Shown here piece by piece: positions 42,099 through 55,200 of a stretch of 64,000 nucleotides of DNA. The number at the start of each line of letters is the position of its first letter. Positions within the stretch are counted from its first letter, which is position 1. This DNA comes from Marthasterias glacialis (Eukaryota > Echinodermata > Asteroidea > Forcipulatida > Asteriidae): NCBI GenBank assembly GCA_911728455.2, contig OU452240.1:7273352-7337351 (forward strand), given 5' to 3'. The position numbers and the translations under genes are program-made. The notes below the pieces were generated by a model, which was not told where the DNA came from, searched no databases, and was given only the letters and a program-made list of their open reading frames with translations.

Positions 42099-43012
42099 TG
42101 AAGTTCTAGGACTCTCTCTGCTTCATGACCCTATCATGACAGATGACCATTATCCTCCAAAACGTGAAATGAAATTTCGAGTTGGGACTTATGCCAAAAT
42201 TTTCCCTGTGATGATCGGTTGGTCATTGTATGAGAGTCTGGAGTACATTAGATTTGTGATGCGATCACTCCTTTTGGTGGAATTTTATGAAAATATCTGG
42301 GCTGATAATGACAGATTCAAACATCGTCGGAGGAGCCATAATGGTTGCTGGTGCACATGTATAGACGGAGAATTCCGCTGTAACCAGTGCCATAAAAAGT
42401 GGGGCCTGATCGGTCAGGAAGCCATTTTCAGCTGTGAATTGTCAAAAGCTGTCTGAAAATTGTTGTTGTTACAACAAACCGCATTCAGTTTACATTGTAG
42501 CTTTGTGTGTGTTCTGGAAAATAAATTGAAATATTTTGGGGGTTCTTATTTATTTTTTCAATTTTGACAGTTACATGATTAATCATGAATGAAAACAAGT
42601 TAGAAATTTGGAGAAAGTTATCACTGGATAGCTTTGGGATAAGGTTATAATTTCTAAATCATTGGAGAGTCACAATGACTCCAATTGAAGTCAATGTAGC
42701 CTATTAGTGTTACACTTACACTACAGGCATAGATGTACATGTCACAAGCCCTACAACAAGGCAAGACAATTTATTTTATAGGCTATTTTATTCATGTTAG
42801 CACCTAAACCAAACAAATCAATACACCAGAAATACATGTACATAGATTCGATCATCAATTAATTCTGTTACATGCTGGACCTCTTAAAATGCCAGTAAAA
42901 TTTGACATTTTAACAGCTATAGCTGAAATTTTGTATTTTAATTGTGACTTTTTGTACTACAGTAGTTTTCCCAAATTTGAAAGGTCTGTATGCAGATCTG
43001 TGTCCTGGTTTG
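42099..43012. other. Upstream region of FKBP gene
   Basis: A 106-codon plus frame (42136-42456) resembles the inside of the M7 foldback and is not called. No promoter element is convincing. Confidence 0.4.
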
Positions 43013-43113
43013 GATTTCACAAAGCGCGAGGACTAGTCTTATCTCGAGCTTATAGGACTAGTCATATGTTAGGACTAGTAAATTGGTGTAGTTAGCACTA
43101 GTTTTGTGAAACC
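43013..43113. mobile_element. MITE M8 (ACTAGTC-rich), copy 1
   Basis: GATTTCACAAAGCGCGAGGA at left and TAGTTTTGTGAAAC at right, with repeated GGACTAGTC. A second copy is at 50654-50772. Confidence 0.8.
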
Positions 43114-43222
43114 CACTCCAGGATATTTGAGGTAATATGAAGTTTGAAACTTTATGGATAGGCCTACTAAGTCAACAAGTGTTTTATTAAATTTTATTTA
43201 CACACATTTCATAGTTTGAAAA

Positions 43223-46200
43223 ATGGCTGTTGAGAAAGAAATGGAACAAGTACCACAGAAGCACCCCCTCGCTGAAACAGGAGAGGACATCACCCCGAAT
43301 AAAGATGGAGGAGTCTTAAAGGCCATTATAAAAGAAGGTGAAGACCAAGATCGTCCAATGAAAGGTGATAATGTGAGTGTGCATTATGTCGGGACGTTGT
43401 TAAATGGAGAGGAGTTTGACTCAAGCCGACGGAGAAATGAAAAGTTTTCTTTCAAGTTGGGAGAAGGTAAGACCTTAGCGTAACTTTACTCAAACTAATA
43501 CATGTAGCTTGATAAATTGATGTCATCGCTGTTCCCACGAAGTGCAAAAAATCTTGAAAATCAACAAAGTTTAAAAAGGTACTACATTGGTCACTAGCTA
43601 CATGTACCTTCTGACAAATTTATAAATCTTAAAGTGTCTGGTTTCCTAGGTAACATAATAAGCAGATTGAAAAAAAACCTCATTCATGGTTGTGCTATTT
43701 GTGTTTTCATGAAGTGCAAAATCTCTCATTCCCAGGGATTGTGCTGTAATTGTGTACAACTGTATGAACGGCAGCTATCATTAAGGGAACGATGACCCTT
43801 GTTTTCCATTTTGGCAATGTGCCAACATGCGATGTATGACGTTCCCACTAAGTGCAAAAACTTTGCATCATACGTTTTCATTACACACAAACTGCGAAAA
43901 ATAAGTTAGACCTCCAATTTTAGTATTATCAAGAAGTGCAAACAACTCTTCTAAACTAATAACTCTTTATGAAACAAAAACTTTGTAAAAGCAACGATAC
44001 CGATGTCAAGTATTGGTCTCAAGAACCGAAAAGTTCATCTTGTTAAAGTTTGCGACCACAAATAAATAAAAAACGCGATGTGTAACTTCAAACGTGATTA
44101 TCTCGGAATGAACGTTTGTGTCAAAACTGAGGTTTTATGCACTTCGTGGGAACGGTGACGATGTATTTAAAGGTACACACCGGCTTACTGTTTACCTAAT
44201 TTAGTGATGTGGAATGACAGACAATAATTTTTAAATGGTTGTTCTTGAAAAAAAATCATCAAAATATCACGTAATTAACGAAAAATGTGAAAAAAAACAA
44301 AACACGGTCAAAGGTCAGCTTATACGCTTTTCCAGCCGTTGCAACTGTCAAGTTTACGTGCCAATGTTGCGCAATGTTGTAAGTACTAGTAGACTGGTGC
44401 TATGTTTATGTATGAATTATAACAATGACGAGGCATGAGGATCCAGACTTCATATCCATCCAGCACAAATTCACGTGAAAAAACCCCCAGATATAAACAG
44501 ACAGTGTATTCTGTGTACGACGAAATGGACGAACTTACTTGCAATGGAGAACGTTTCTTCATTATATCGCAAGTAGGCCCTATGTTGTAAAAAAAATACT
44601 TGGACGAATGCCAGTTAGGTCCAGGACTAATCTGTGTTGTCAGGTCGTGTTCAAATGAAGAAAGGGAGAGAATAAGCTTTGCATAATGTGGACATCACAG
44701 ACATGATTGACCATAAATATTGTCAAAATGTGAGTCTTCATGAATTCAAATATACGCAAGCATGTTCACAATACAGTTCTATGACACAAACCTGTCCATT
44801 AAAATTTTATGGCAAAGACCACATCCTTCATATTCTCATCGTGACCAGCCTGCTGCAGTCTAAAAACTAATGGTAGTGTCCCTAATCTTGGACCATCTTT
44901 TCACATTGGCTTGGCCAATAACAGTCATGTGCCAAGCGAGCCTCCTGCTTTCGCTGCAAACGGATTGCCAATCCTGGCAGCTTTAGCGAAGGCATTCTCC
45001 CGTTTTTTGGGCGATGACTTCACTGGCCGGCCGCGGCCACCGCCACCGTTTTTTTGTTGTGGCGATTGGGGGGGGGGGGGGGGGGAGTGGACATTATGCA
45101 GCTATCATAGAAGAAGATAGATCAGCTGTATGGGATAAACATTCCCCATCGTCGTCGCTCGTGCGGGGTAGCGCAGGCAACACGTTACAATAGTTAGGGG
45201 ATAATAGCTAGGGGTACAGACTAAAACCCTCGTTAAAAAAACATAATTGTTGGTCTGGCTCCCTACCCCTCCGACAAGCTCCCACGCTTACGGCTAGACC
45301 GACCGGCGAGCTGGGGAGTTCATGCCCCGGAGTTTGTCCCTCTGGCCCCACGAGACACGGCACCGGCTGTACGGGATATGCCCCAAGGTTTACGTTCCAA
45401 GGTTTTGGTTCAGTAATTTACTTTTATACGGCTGGAAGTACAACTAACTCCGAAGATCACGTGATTTATCCGAACCACTTTTTTGGTTCGGATAAATCGT
45501 TTTTTAGAAAAATGCTCGAAAACGGCAAAATTTGATGGTTTCTTTTAGGAACCGTTCTTTTCCATTCCTGAAAGACCTTTGAAGTCATATGTTAGCCTAT
45601 TTTGTAGCCCAAATAGCCCAACGAAGCCGGTGTGTACCTTTAAAAGATTTTGTAAAAGCATAAGTTACATTACAAGTACTTTTCTCAAAAGTGGTTTTGT
45701 ATGGCATTGATTTGTTATATTTTTCTGTTTGTCCAGACAGTTACAGTATCATGTAGCTCTATTCAGGTCTCAAATGAACCCATGGCACCCACAGCAATTG
45801 CCGTGGTGCCCTGTGCTTTTTGCTGTGTTGCCCTTTGCAAAGATCTAATACATTCCTCATAAGTGCCCCTTACCAGATGAAAAATGACATGCCCCTTGAA
45901 GAGCGAAGTACAAGGCCTGTCAATAGACCGATCCATTAAGCCCCGCCTACCTTAGCAACTGCCTAGCAACATCACATGGTGTGACTTTCTTACCACGATC
46001 GCAGCGGTGGTTCGGTTGCGGCCACACACAAACACATCGGTTACACACACATGGTTTTAGTGAACGATATGGATTAATCATTTAGTTTCCTGGCCTTTTG
46101 ATCAGTGCCTTGTGTCCAAAGAACAATGCAGACAGGAACATTGTTAAACCACTTTTACAGGACTGTACAGCATGTACAGGGGCCACTGCTGTGGGATTTG

Positions 46201-49200
46201 TTGCCAACAGCATGAACAGAAATACAAAAAAATTACAACAAAAGTTAAGTAAGGACAGTTGCGTGTGCTGTTGTGTGTCAGAACAATGGCGGCAGTTTGT
46301 TTACTTTTCTAATGAGATTTTTAACGTGTCGGACATTTGTCGATCTTTCAGTGGTGTTGTCAAGGCTGTGATTGGTCAATACGTTAGTAGGCGGGGCTTA
46401 ATGGATCGGTCTATAGAAGATCTACATGTAGTGGTATAAATGCCAACTTAAGCACCATGGACTGTGGTCAGTAATTGGATGGGAGATAATTCATGGATGT
46501 ATATCATGGTTAGTGGCTTGTCTAACATCAAGCCCGGAGAATTTCAGCTGGAATGTAAAACTGTAGGTCCTGTGCGTTGTGTAATGTACACAAAACGCTA
46601 AGATTCATCTTAAAGATGAGTTGTGAATAAATTGCCATAGTGATTTGTATTGTGACATCACGCTTTGCTTGGCAATTAACAGTTAGATCAATCTTAGCTT
46701 TTTGTGAATTCGGCCCCAGGACACTTATTGTAAAAGAGAAGGCGTTTGCGTGGGTGTTTCTGGGTTAGCTGGGTAGTACGCCCTCTCTCTTTGAGCGTGT
46801 TTGAGATTATTTGATGAATATTTTGAAATTTGCACAACATAAATGAATATCTGTTTTATTTATTATAGTTTCAAATTAGGAAAACAAATTGCAGCCTAGG
46901 TTAGAAGAGCATTGAGGGATCTAGGTAGATACGTTTGTTGTGCTGATTTAGCCGTCTAATTCCTTTATGTTTACCGTTATTGTTCTTTAGGTCGGGTGAT
47001 TAAAGCTTGGGATTTGGGTGTGGCCACCATGAGACGAGGCGAGGTTGCTGTTCTCACATGTCAGTCTGAGTATGCTTACGGCAAGAATGGTGAGTCTGTA
47101 GTAAGATTAAATAAGTATAATTGGTCTGTGATTTGTAAGAATAATTCATGATTTCAGGATTATTAACGTAGATCTATCTTTCTCTTTGTTTAGTTAAACT
47201 ATCATAACCAGTTGTTTTTCCCCATCCTCCTGGCAGGATTATTTTGTCAGAATTGCCGGAACAATTTTCTGTGAGAACACCACTGGCACAGAGAAGCCCT
47301 GACTTGACAAAGCCAAGAGAACAAAGATTCTATCGTGCGTTTTGTTTTCTCTACCTTGAGTTTTAAAACATTGGCCATTACCTACGGCATAGAATTGGTA
47401 CTAAACCCAGAACCATGGCAGTATAATTAAATAATTTATTGATGTATTAATCAATCAACAATAAGACTCACATTTTGTTTTTATTCCCAAAGCAGGTTTA
47501 AACAGTTCTCATTTAGAAACTTGAATCCTTTCCTTGTTTCCCTTAGGTCAAGGTAAAATCCCGCCCAATGCGACGCTCGTGTTTGAGGTGGAGCTTTTTG
47601 ATTGGTCAGGGGAGGATCTGACTGAAGCTAAAGATGGAGGCATAATACATCGGACTATTGAGGCAGGGTCAGAGTATGACAAACCAACAGAGAATTCAGC
47701 TCTTGAAGGTAATTATGTAGGACATTTAGTTTGATGTGATTTATGCATTAAGTCACCTGCAGTTGGAGTTGTTGTTAAATTGTCTTTCACTGTCTTTTAA
47801 CCCTCCTACTGTTCGACCATTTCATTTCATCCAATTTGGTTTTGAATGATACATTTATGGGCTATGCAATATTGATACTTGATCTTCCAGTATGCGTTTA
47901 TCCTCCAATCAGATTGCTCAACGGTAGTGTGATAATAAACCATATCATACTCCTAGTAGTCTATATTGCACTCTGCGTATTTTGAGTATGATGTGTCTGT
48001 ATATGGACAGTGCAAAATGACGTTCTAAAATTTGCACGTTGCACGTTTTGCTCTTCATGAAAAACTGCTCAAACTTGTATTATCTCCCAGTTGGCTGGAA
48101 GATAAATTTGTTATCACATGCGTACTCGTGGAATACGGGAAAATATAGCGTAGGTGCGTCCCATATCTCACTCGGCCATCAGCCTCATGGGATATGGGAC
48201 ACAGAAGTGCTATATATTTGCCGTTTTCCACTCACGCTAATGTGATAACTTATAACTTGTATGTAGTGAATGCAACAGCACTGCACAGATATACATGAAG
48301 TTCAAATGTGGTTTCAAATGGTTTAGTTGGTAAATTTGCTGGAAAAATTGACCAAGGTTTGAAAAATTTATAAAGGTGTAATATTTTACAGTCATGGTTG
48401 ATTGATTATTGCATGCTATAAAAAAATCAAATAATGAATGAGTTAGATTGAAATATTATTGTAATTAGCTGGTGCAACTCTGACTTTGGACTTTAAAAAT
48501 TAATGACTTGACTTGAATAAATGGCGTCAGATTCTATTTGCAGAGATCTAATAACTGCAATACTTACCTTGTTTCAGTTCATCTTGTTGGCAAACTTGGC
48601 GACAGAGTCTTTGATGATCGTGATGTCAGTTTCATTCTCGGTGAAGGTACAGTATTTTCTCTAAATCAGACATTGATTATATTATGATACGCAAATCTTA
48701 ATTGTGCTTTATCACACCCGATTGGCATCTTTAAAGCGCTCTGTTTACAAGGTTCTGTGGTGCAATTTGTAGCCGATTAAGCCAGAACACCAGGGCTCTT
48801 TGCGATGAGTGCACTTAGACAACACACAGGACCTATAACAGCTTCCGCTTTAGGTCCGATCCGAAGGACTCAGCAATAATGGTTTAAGTGTCTTGCTTAA
48901 GGACACAAGTGTCACAACCGGGACTCGGACCCACACTCTGCTGATCAGAAACACCAGAGCTTGAATCCGGTGTTCTTATCCGCTTGGCCACAACTTGCCA
49001 AGATTTCTCAAGATTCTTCTTGATTTGATGATGGATTTTGTCCTCACTACATGTATCTCCCTTGGCCCTCACATATTCATGAATTGTTACAAAAATTATT
49101 GGAAGATAAAACAAAGCCCTTGATTAAGCAACTTTTTGATTTTGCTTATTCATTTAATAATCGAAGGTGAAGTTGTAACAGGATTTCTAAAGTGATTAAT

Positions 49201-52200
49201 ATTAATTATGATCTTATGATATACAGTATACTCTTTGAGCCAAATTGTTGTGTGACTGACCATTCAATATTTATTGTTCATTCTCTTTCTCTTGGGTCAG
49301 GCTTAAGGATTGTGTCTATCTCGGGCCCATGCTTAAAAGCTTTGCGTCTTAATGGGTTCTTCTGCAGTACCTTTAGAACTTTGGAGTACTGTAATATTAA
49401 CTTTCTAATAATGGTATCTAAGGATACAATAAACTACCAATATTCAAAACTACCAGTATTCTACTTTAAAAGAGGTTTATGCACTACCGGCGTCGGAGGA
49501 GGATGTAGCAAGTGTCTGTTGATTTGTTTGTAATGTAAATCACCACTGTATCAAAAAAAAAAAAAAAAATAAAGAACGTTGGAAAATTGACCATTTATAC
49601 CTAGCCTTGTGGAATTTCAAATAGACAAAGGAATCACACAGTTTTTGAAAGCCTTTTCTTTCAATAGTTTCAGCTTCAAAACTGTGAAATTATTGTGTTG
49701 TGTGTGATAGCGGTTGTCTGGCCAAAACATTCTGTCGTGTATATAGTGTTACCACAGTGTGAACATAATGTATACATTCCTTGTAAAATTTCCAAGACTT
49801 GCTGTAACGGTTCTTACTGCTTACTGGCTTTATTCAGACACTCGAATGTCTCTGGTACAAACTCTCGGATATTTTTCACAGATTTTGAGAAAGAAAAACC
49901 TCAATCTAACAAACAAATATGACAATCATCATGTACCGTAGCGCACTTTCCTTTGGAGGACGTCGTGTTTGTTAACGTTTAAAGACGCCCACTCGTCACC
50001 ATTACTCAACGGCTATTTCTGTGACACAAAACCATCATGTACCCGTACCTAGTTTACGTTCAATGCCTGCACGTGTCAAAGGTGATCTTTCATGGCACGA
50101 ATTTGTTTGTCACGCGCTGACGTGTGGGCGTCTTTAATAACCACTATATGTCATGTGACTTGGGTCGCGCAATCGGTCTATTTGTGGATGTTGTATTATT
50201 TGTAATTGATTTGTCATTGATTGACTTTGAGACTGTAATATTAACCTCACCTTGAAATCTTGATTGATTCTTTATTCAGGATGTGATCATAATATACCCG
50301 AAGGAATTGAGAGAGGTCTCCAAGAAATGAAGAGTGGTGAGCTGGCTGAATTTAAACTCAAACCAAAATATGGATTTGGTGAAGCAGGAAATGCCGACTT
50401 CAATATTCCACCTGATGCTAGTCTTACATATCACGTCAAACTCACATCACTTACCAAGGTATTAAAGCAAGAGACATGGATGGTTTGGAGAAGTTGCATT
50501 AACCTTTACCCTATGTTGACCTTTAGTCTAGTTGCCGATAACTACTTAATATCTTGAAAAACTGTTGGTGTGGATCCCTCTGTTGAGAAACGTCAAATTT
50601 GCCTGGATCTTTAGAATCATTCAAATCCTATAGATGATAAGGACTTAGCTGTTGATTTCGCAAAGCGCTAGGACTAGTCTTATCTCGAGTTAGGACGAGT
50701 AACTAGTCCTAACTTATAGGACTAGTCATAAGTTAGGACTAGTCCTAAGTTAGGAAGAGTTTTGTGAAATCGACCCTAGGAAAGCGAGTGTAAACACTAT
50801 CAGGCTTGACATACTAAATGTTGCGCATGTACGACTATCAAAATGATAACCTATACGAGGCACATTAATATGTAGTCAATGACTCTGTAAAGAAATAATA
50901 AGTTGTCATCAGTCAAAGATGTAAGAGTACAGGAGGATTTTATTATAGAAAGAGCTTGTAGACAGGGTCGTTGCTGGTATAACAATGAGCCAAGGCCACT
51001 TCCTGAGATGCACTTGCTGATATGGCATTTGGGTTATACCTTTCCTTATACAGGTAAATACAAGATAAGGGTTAAAGGTTGATGCCAAATCAAAGAAAAA
51101 GGTGATCAAAAATTTAAAAGGGGTGCCCAATTTCCATGAGCTCCACATAAAGGATTACCAAGGTTATTATTTTAACCTTTTCTCAGTCCCTGTTTCTGAC
51201 CGTGGTGACCCCATTTAAATATCCTCATAAGCTTTGTGAATTTATAACTAAAGAATCCACCACTTATAGAATGGAACTCCATGCCAATCTTCGATAGACA
51301 CTAATTCGAGCAGCTCGTTCATGGTGGTTTACACCTTCGCAGCTATGGCCGCCGCACGTGTGAGCGACACGACAATGTACCAATCAGCATATGTACCAAT
51401 CAGCATGAAAGATTCACAGTGTGTGTGCATCAACACGCGGGTGCAGCGACCATAGCTGCAGTGGTGCAAACCACCATGAATGAGCTGCTCGTATCAGTGT
51501 ATTGGCATGCAGATATTTGTTTTACTGCATTGCATGTGTGACTCGTGGCAGAAATTAAAACAGCAATCATGAATATTGATTTTGATGAAACTCATATTTA
51601 TTTTAGGCATAATCCATCAGCACTTGTTTTAAATACACCTGTTCATCTTTATGACTGTGAGTTAGTATACCTGGCTGTACCTGTTGGGTTTAGTTTAGCA
51701 TGTTTAGAGTGCAGTATAACTCATAAGTAATCAGTTAAAATTTATTAGTTTTCCTTTGTTGAAGAAACGACTTGAATATCTGTGTCTAGCTACCGGGCAA
51801 GCTTGGTGGTCTAATGGTAAGACATCTCCTCTAGAATTGCAAAGGTCATAGGTTCGAATCCCACCTGAGTAATATGCCTGTGTTTTTTTTTCACAGGACT
51901 TTGGGGAAAGTACTGAGTATACAGTGCTTGATACACATCAGTGTATGGGTAAAACACAAACAATATTCTATATTCCCGATGCATACATGTATCTTACATC
52001 TGTTAAAATTGAATATGTTTTTTTTTATCTAATTGATTTTATTCTGTAGGCAAAGGAGTCATGGGAAATGGACCCAACAGAGAAATTGAGCTCAGCAGAG
52101 ATAGCCAAGACAAAAGGAACAGAAAAGTTCAAGGTATGGATGTTACTATTAAGATGATCATTTACTGGTATTGGTATAATGTTGATATGTTGCCTGTTAA

Positions 52201-55200
52201 CCAGTGGAAAGTTTTGTTGTTAACCCCTGTGGTTCTTTTTTTTTTTTTTCGTCCCGTCCGCCTGGTGGGATTCTTTTGGCGGAATTGCCGAAATATATAT
52301 TTTTTTTTTTAGGGTACCGCTGACACAAAGAAACCCTGATGTGACAATGCCAAGAGAAGAAAGATTCTCTTTGTTGGATCGTCAGTTTTGTTGCTCGACC
52401 AAGAAATATCAAATTTACGCAGCGTGATTTGCAAAACATCGGCCTTTGCCTACAGTATTAGGAGTGGCACTAAACACGCAACCATGGCTTAATTGCTGGC
52501 CCACTCAGACTTACCTCCATTGTACTGAAATACAATGAACGAACAATTGTGGAAGCCTCTTAGTGCCTTATAATCCCCTTCTTGAAACAAAAGGACAAAG
52601 GTCTATAATCGGGGATTACACAAAACACGCCTCTCAATGGCCACAAAACTAGAGTAAATGCACAACCCCTTTTTTCCTCTTTTTGTTACATGACATGTGC
52701 GCGGTCTGCACACGCTCCGCAGTTGAATGACCGTGTGACCTTTGCACAGGTGGTCCGAAATTACATAATGGCGTCGCAAGACGGTGTCTGTTTCCAGGCA
52801 AGGGAAACATTTGCGTGTATTCACGTCATACGGTTTCAACTGGTTAACTGTCTAAGCCTGCAGAGAGTAAATTGCTATAACTATGTGTATATCTAACATG
52901 TATTAATCCTGTACTGCATATTTTGTATGTATATGAATGTATTATTATGATAAATTTGGGGTCGTTACTTGTTAGAATATAAAACATATTGAGGCTTAAA
53001 GCCACTATACACTATTGGATTTGGGCCATTTGGTGTATCCATACTTACTGTGAATAAAGATATATGTAGTAAAATTCCCCTGCGAAAGTTTCAGACTTAT
53101 TGGTCACTCCATTTTTGAGAAAAAAGTGAAAGTGCTTACCACACTTGGGTCACCATTCTCCCTTTACTAGTTTAGCGCTAATTTCTGTGCGAGCTGTGTA
53201 AAGTGAAGAACGCTTATTAATTAATGTGAAGTACACACACAGTTGTTGTTTTACTGTGGTCAGTGAAGGAGAGAGGGACTTATTTAATGACATTATTGTA
53301 TATTGAAATATTTGTTTACATGTACCTTAAATTACTCTGACTAGGCTGGTGAATACAAGAAAGCAGTTAAACAATACAAGAGAATCATCGACTACTTAGA
53401 TCATGATTCTGATTTCTCAGATGAAGAGAAAAAGACGTCAAAAGATCTTCTCTTGGCTGGACATCTTAACCTCGCAATGTCTTACATCAAGATGGAAGAT
53501 TACACTCAAGCTGTTGAAGCATGTGACAAGGTAAGAACTGAGTAAGGGATGCTTGAGGTTAGGGTTAGGGTTAGGGTTAGGGTTAGGGTTAGGGTTAAGG
53601 TTAGGGTTAGGGTTAGGGTTAGGGTTAGGGTTAGGGTTAGGAAAGACGGGCTTGAAGATGTCAAAAGATCTAATCTTGGCTGGACATCTTAGCCTTGCAA
53701 CATCTTACATCAAGATGGAAGATTACACTCAAGCTGTTGAAGCATGTTATTATTTATTATTAATTTCTGGTAATGAAACCAAGGATGCCTCAAAAGCAAA
53801 CTTAATCACTGTAGCTCAAAAGCCTGAGGAAACCTGTAGATAAGGATGCTTGCTATCTGAACCAGAAACACCGGGGTAAACCCCTACTCTTTCACGATAA
53901 GTGTTAACGTCCGTTTGTTTTGTCTCTGTCCACAGGCTGATTACTGCAAGCCTCGGCACATCTAAATCGGCCTCCATACTGTTCTCATCCTTTGCCTGTT
54001 CAAGCCTAACTTAGTCTATTCCATTTATTATTACTTTGTACATGTTATACATTTATGTTGTTTCAATTTGTTAGGACAGTATGGAAATAAGTGTTACTGA
54101 AACTAAACTAATACTAAAGGAAGAGGTAGAGTCAGAAATCATTATTGAAGAAACTTAAATTAAATCATGCATAACTTAATCTTGATATCTCTCTGTAATA
54201 GGCTCTTGAGATTGATGGAAATAACATTAAAGGTCTTTTCCGACGAGGGCAGGCCAATCTAGCCATGGCTGACCCAATCTTGGCCAAGAATGACTTCAGT
54301 CAAGTTGTAAAGCTTGATCCAAACAACAAAGCAGCTAAGAATCAACTTGTCATCTGTCAGCATAAGATTAAACAAGCCAGTGAAAAGGAGAAGAAACTTT
54401 ATGGCAAAATGTTTGAAAAGTTTGCTGAACAAGACAGAAAGGTAAATATCGTAAAGAAGTCTCTCACAATCTGATTATGGGATGTACACAGGTTGCAACA
54501 TTGTGGTAGAAAGTTGGTGTGGCTCTTTAACCTGTTGCTGCTGGGATTCTTTTATGTTTTTTCCGGTCCCCCTGGTGGGATTTTTTTGTCAGAATTGCCA
54601 GAATCATTTTTCTTTGAGAGTACCGCTGGCACAAAGAAAGCCTGACTGGATAAAGCCAAAAGAACAAAGATTCTCTTTTATGCATCAAGAGTTTTTGTTT
54701 TCTCGACCCAGAAAATGTCAAATTCATGTACCTACGGCATAGGAGTGGTACTAAACCTTGAACCATGGCTTGATTCTCGGAATCTCAGTTCGCTCTGACT
54801 TACCTCCATTGAGCCAAAATACAATGAATAAACAATGGTGGAAGCCTCTCAATGTCTCGTAATCCTTTTCGAGGAACAAAAGGACATAGGTCTGAAATCG
54901 GGGGTTACACAAAAACCACCTCTCAATAGCCAGAAAATGGTGAAATATTCAAGACCATGTTTTGTCTTTGTGTGGGTGAAACGAAGCGTTAGATGGCATG
55001 TGTGTGGTCTGTGCATGCTCAGCAGTGGAATGTCCGGGCAACCTTTGTTCCAGTATTTCAATTTTACACAATGGCGTCTTTACACCACTTCCGTTTCTAG
55101 GCAGGGGAAACATTTGCATAAGTTGGGGAGGTAGAGCTTTCTGCTCTACCAGCCAGGCTTCTGATGGATGATACCCAAGCCTACATCCTTACGGACTGTA

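Noticed and set aside
42136-42456. 106-codon frame upstream of FKBP
   Set aside because: Resembles the inside of foldback M7 and has no known domain.
46098-46439. 113-codon frame in FKBP intron 1
   Set aside because: Lies inside element T2 and reads through its right tip.
51796-51870. tRNA gene
   Set aside because: A and B boxes are present but there is no acceptor-stem pairing; SINE body follows.
53553-53843. 96-codon frame with GLGLGL start
   Set aside because: Telomere-repeat translation running into the partial exon 7 copy; no splice sites.
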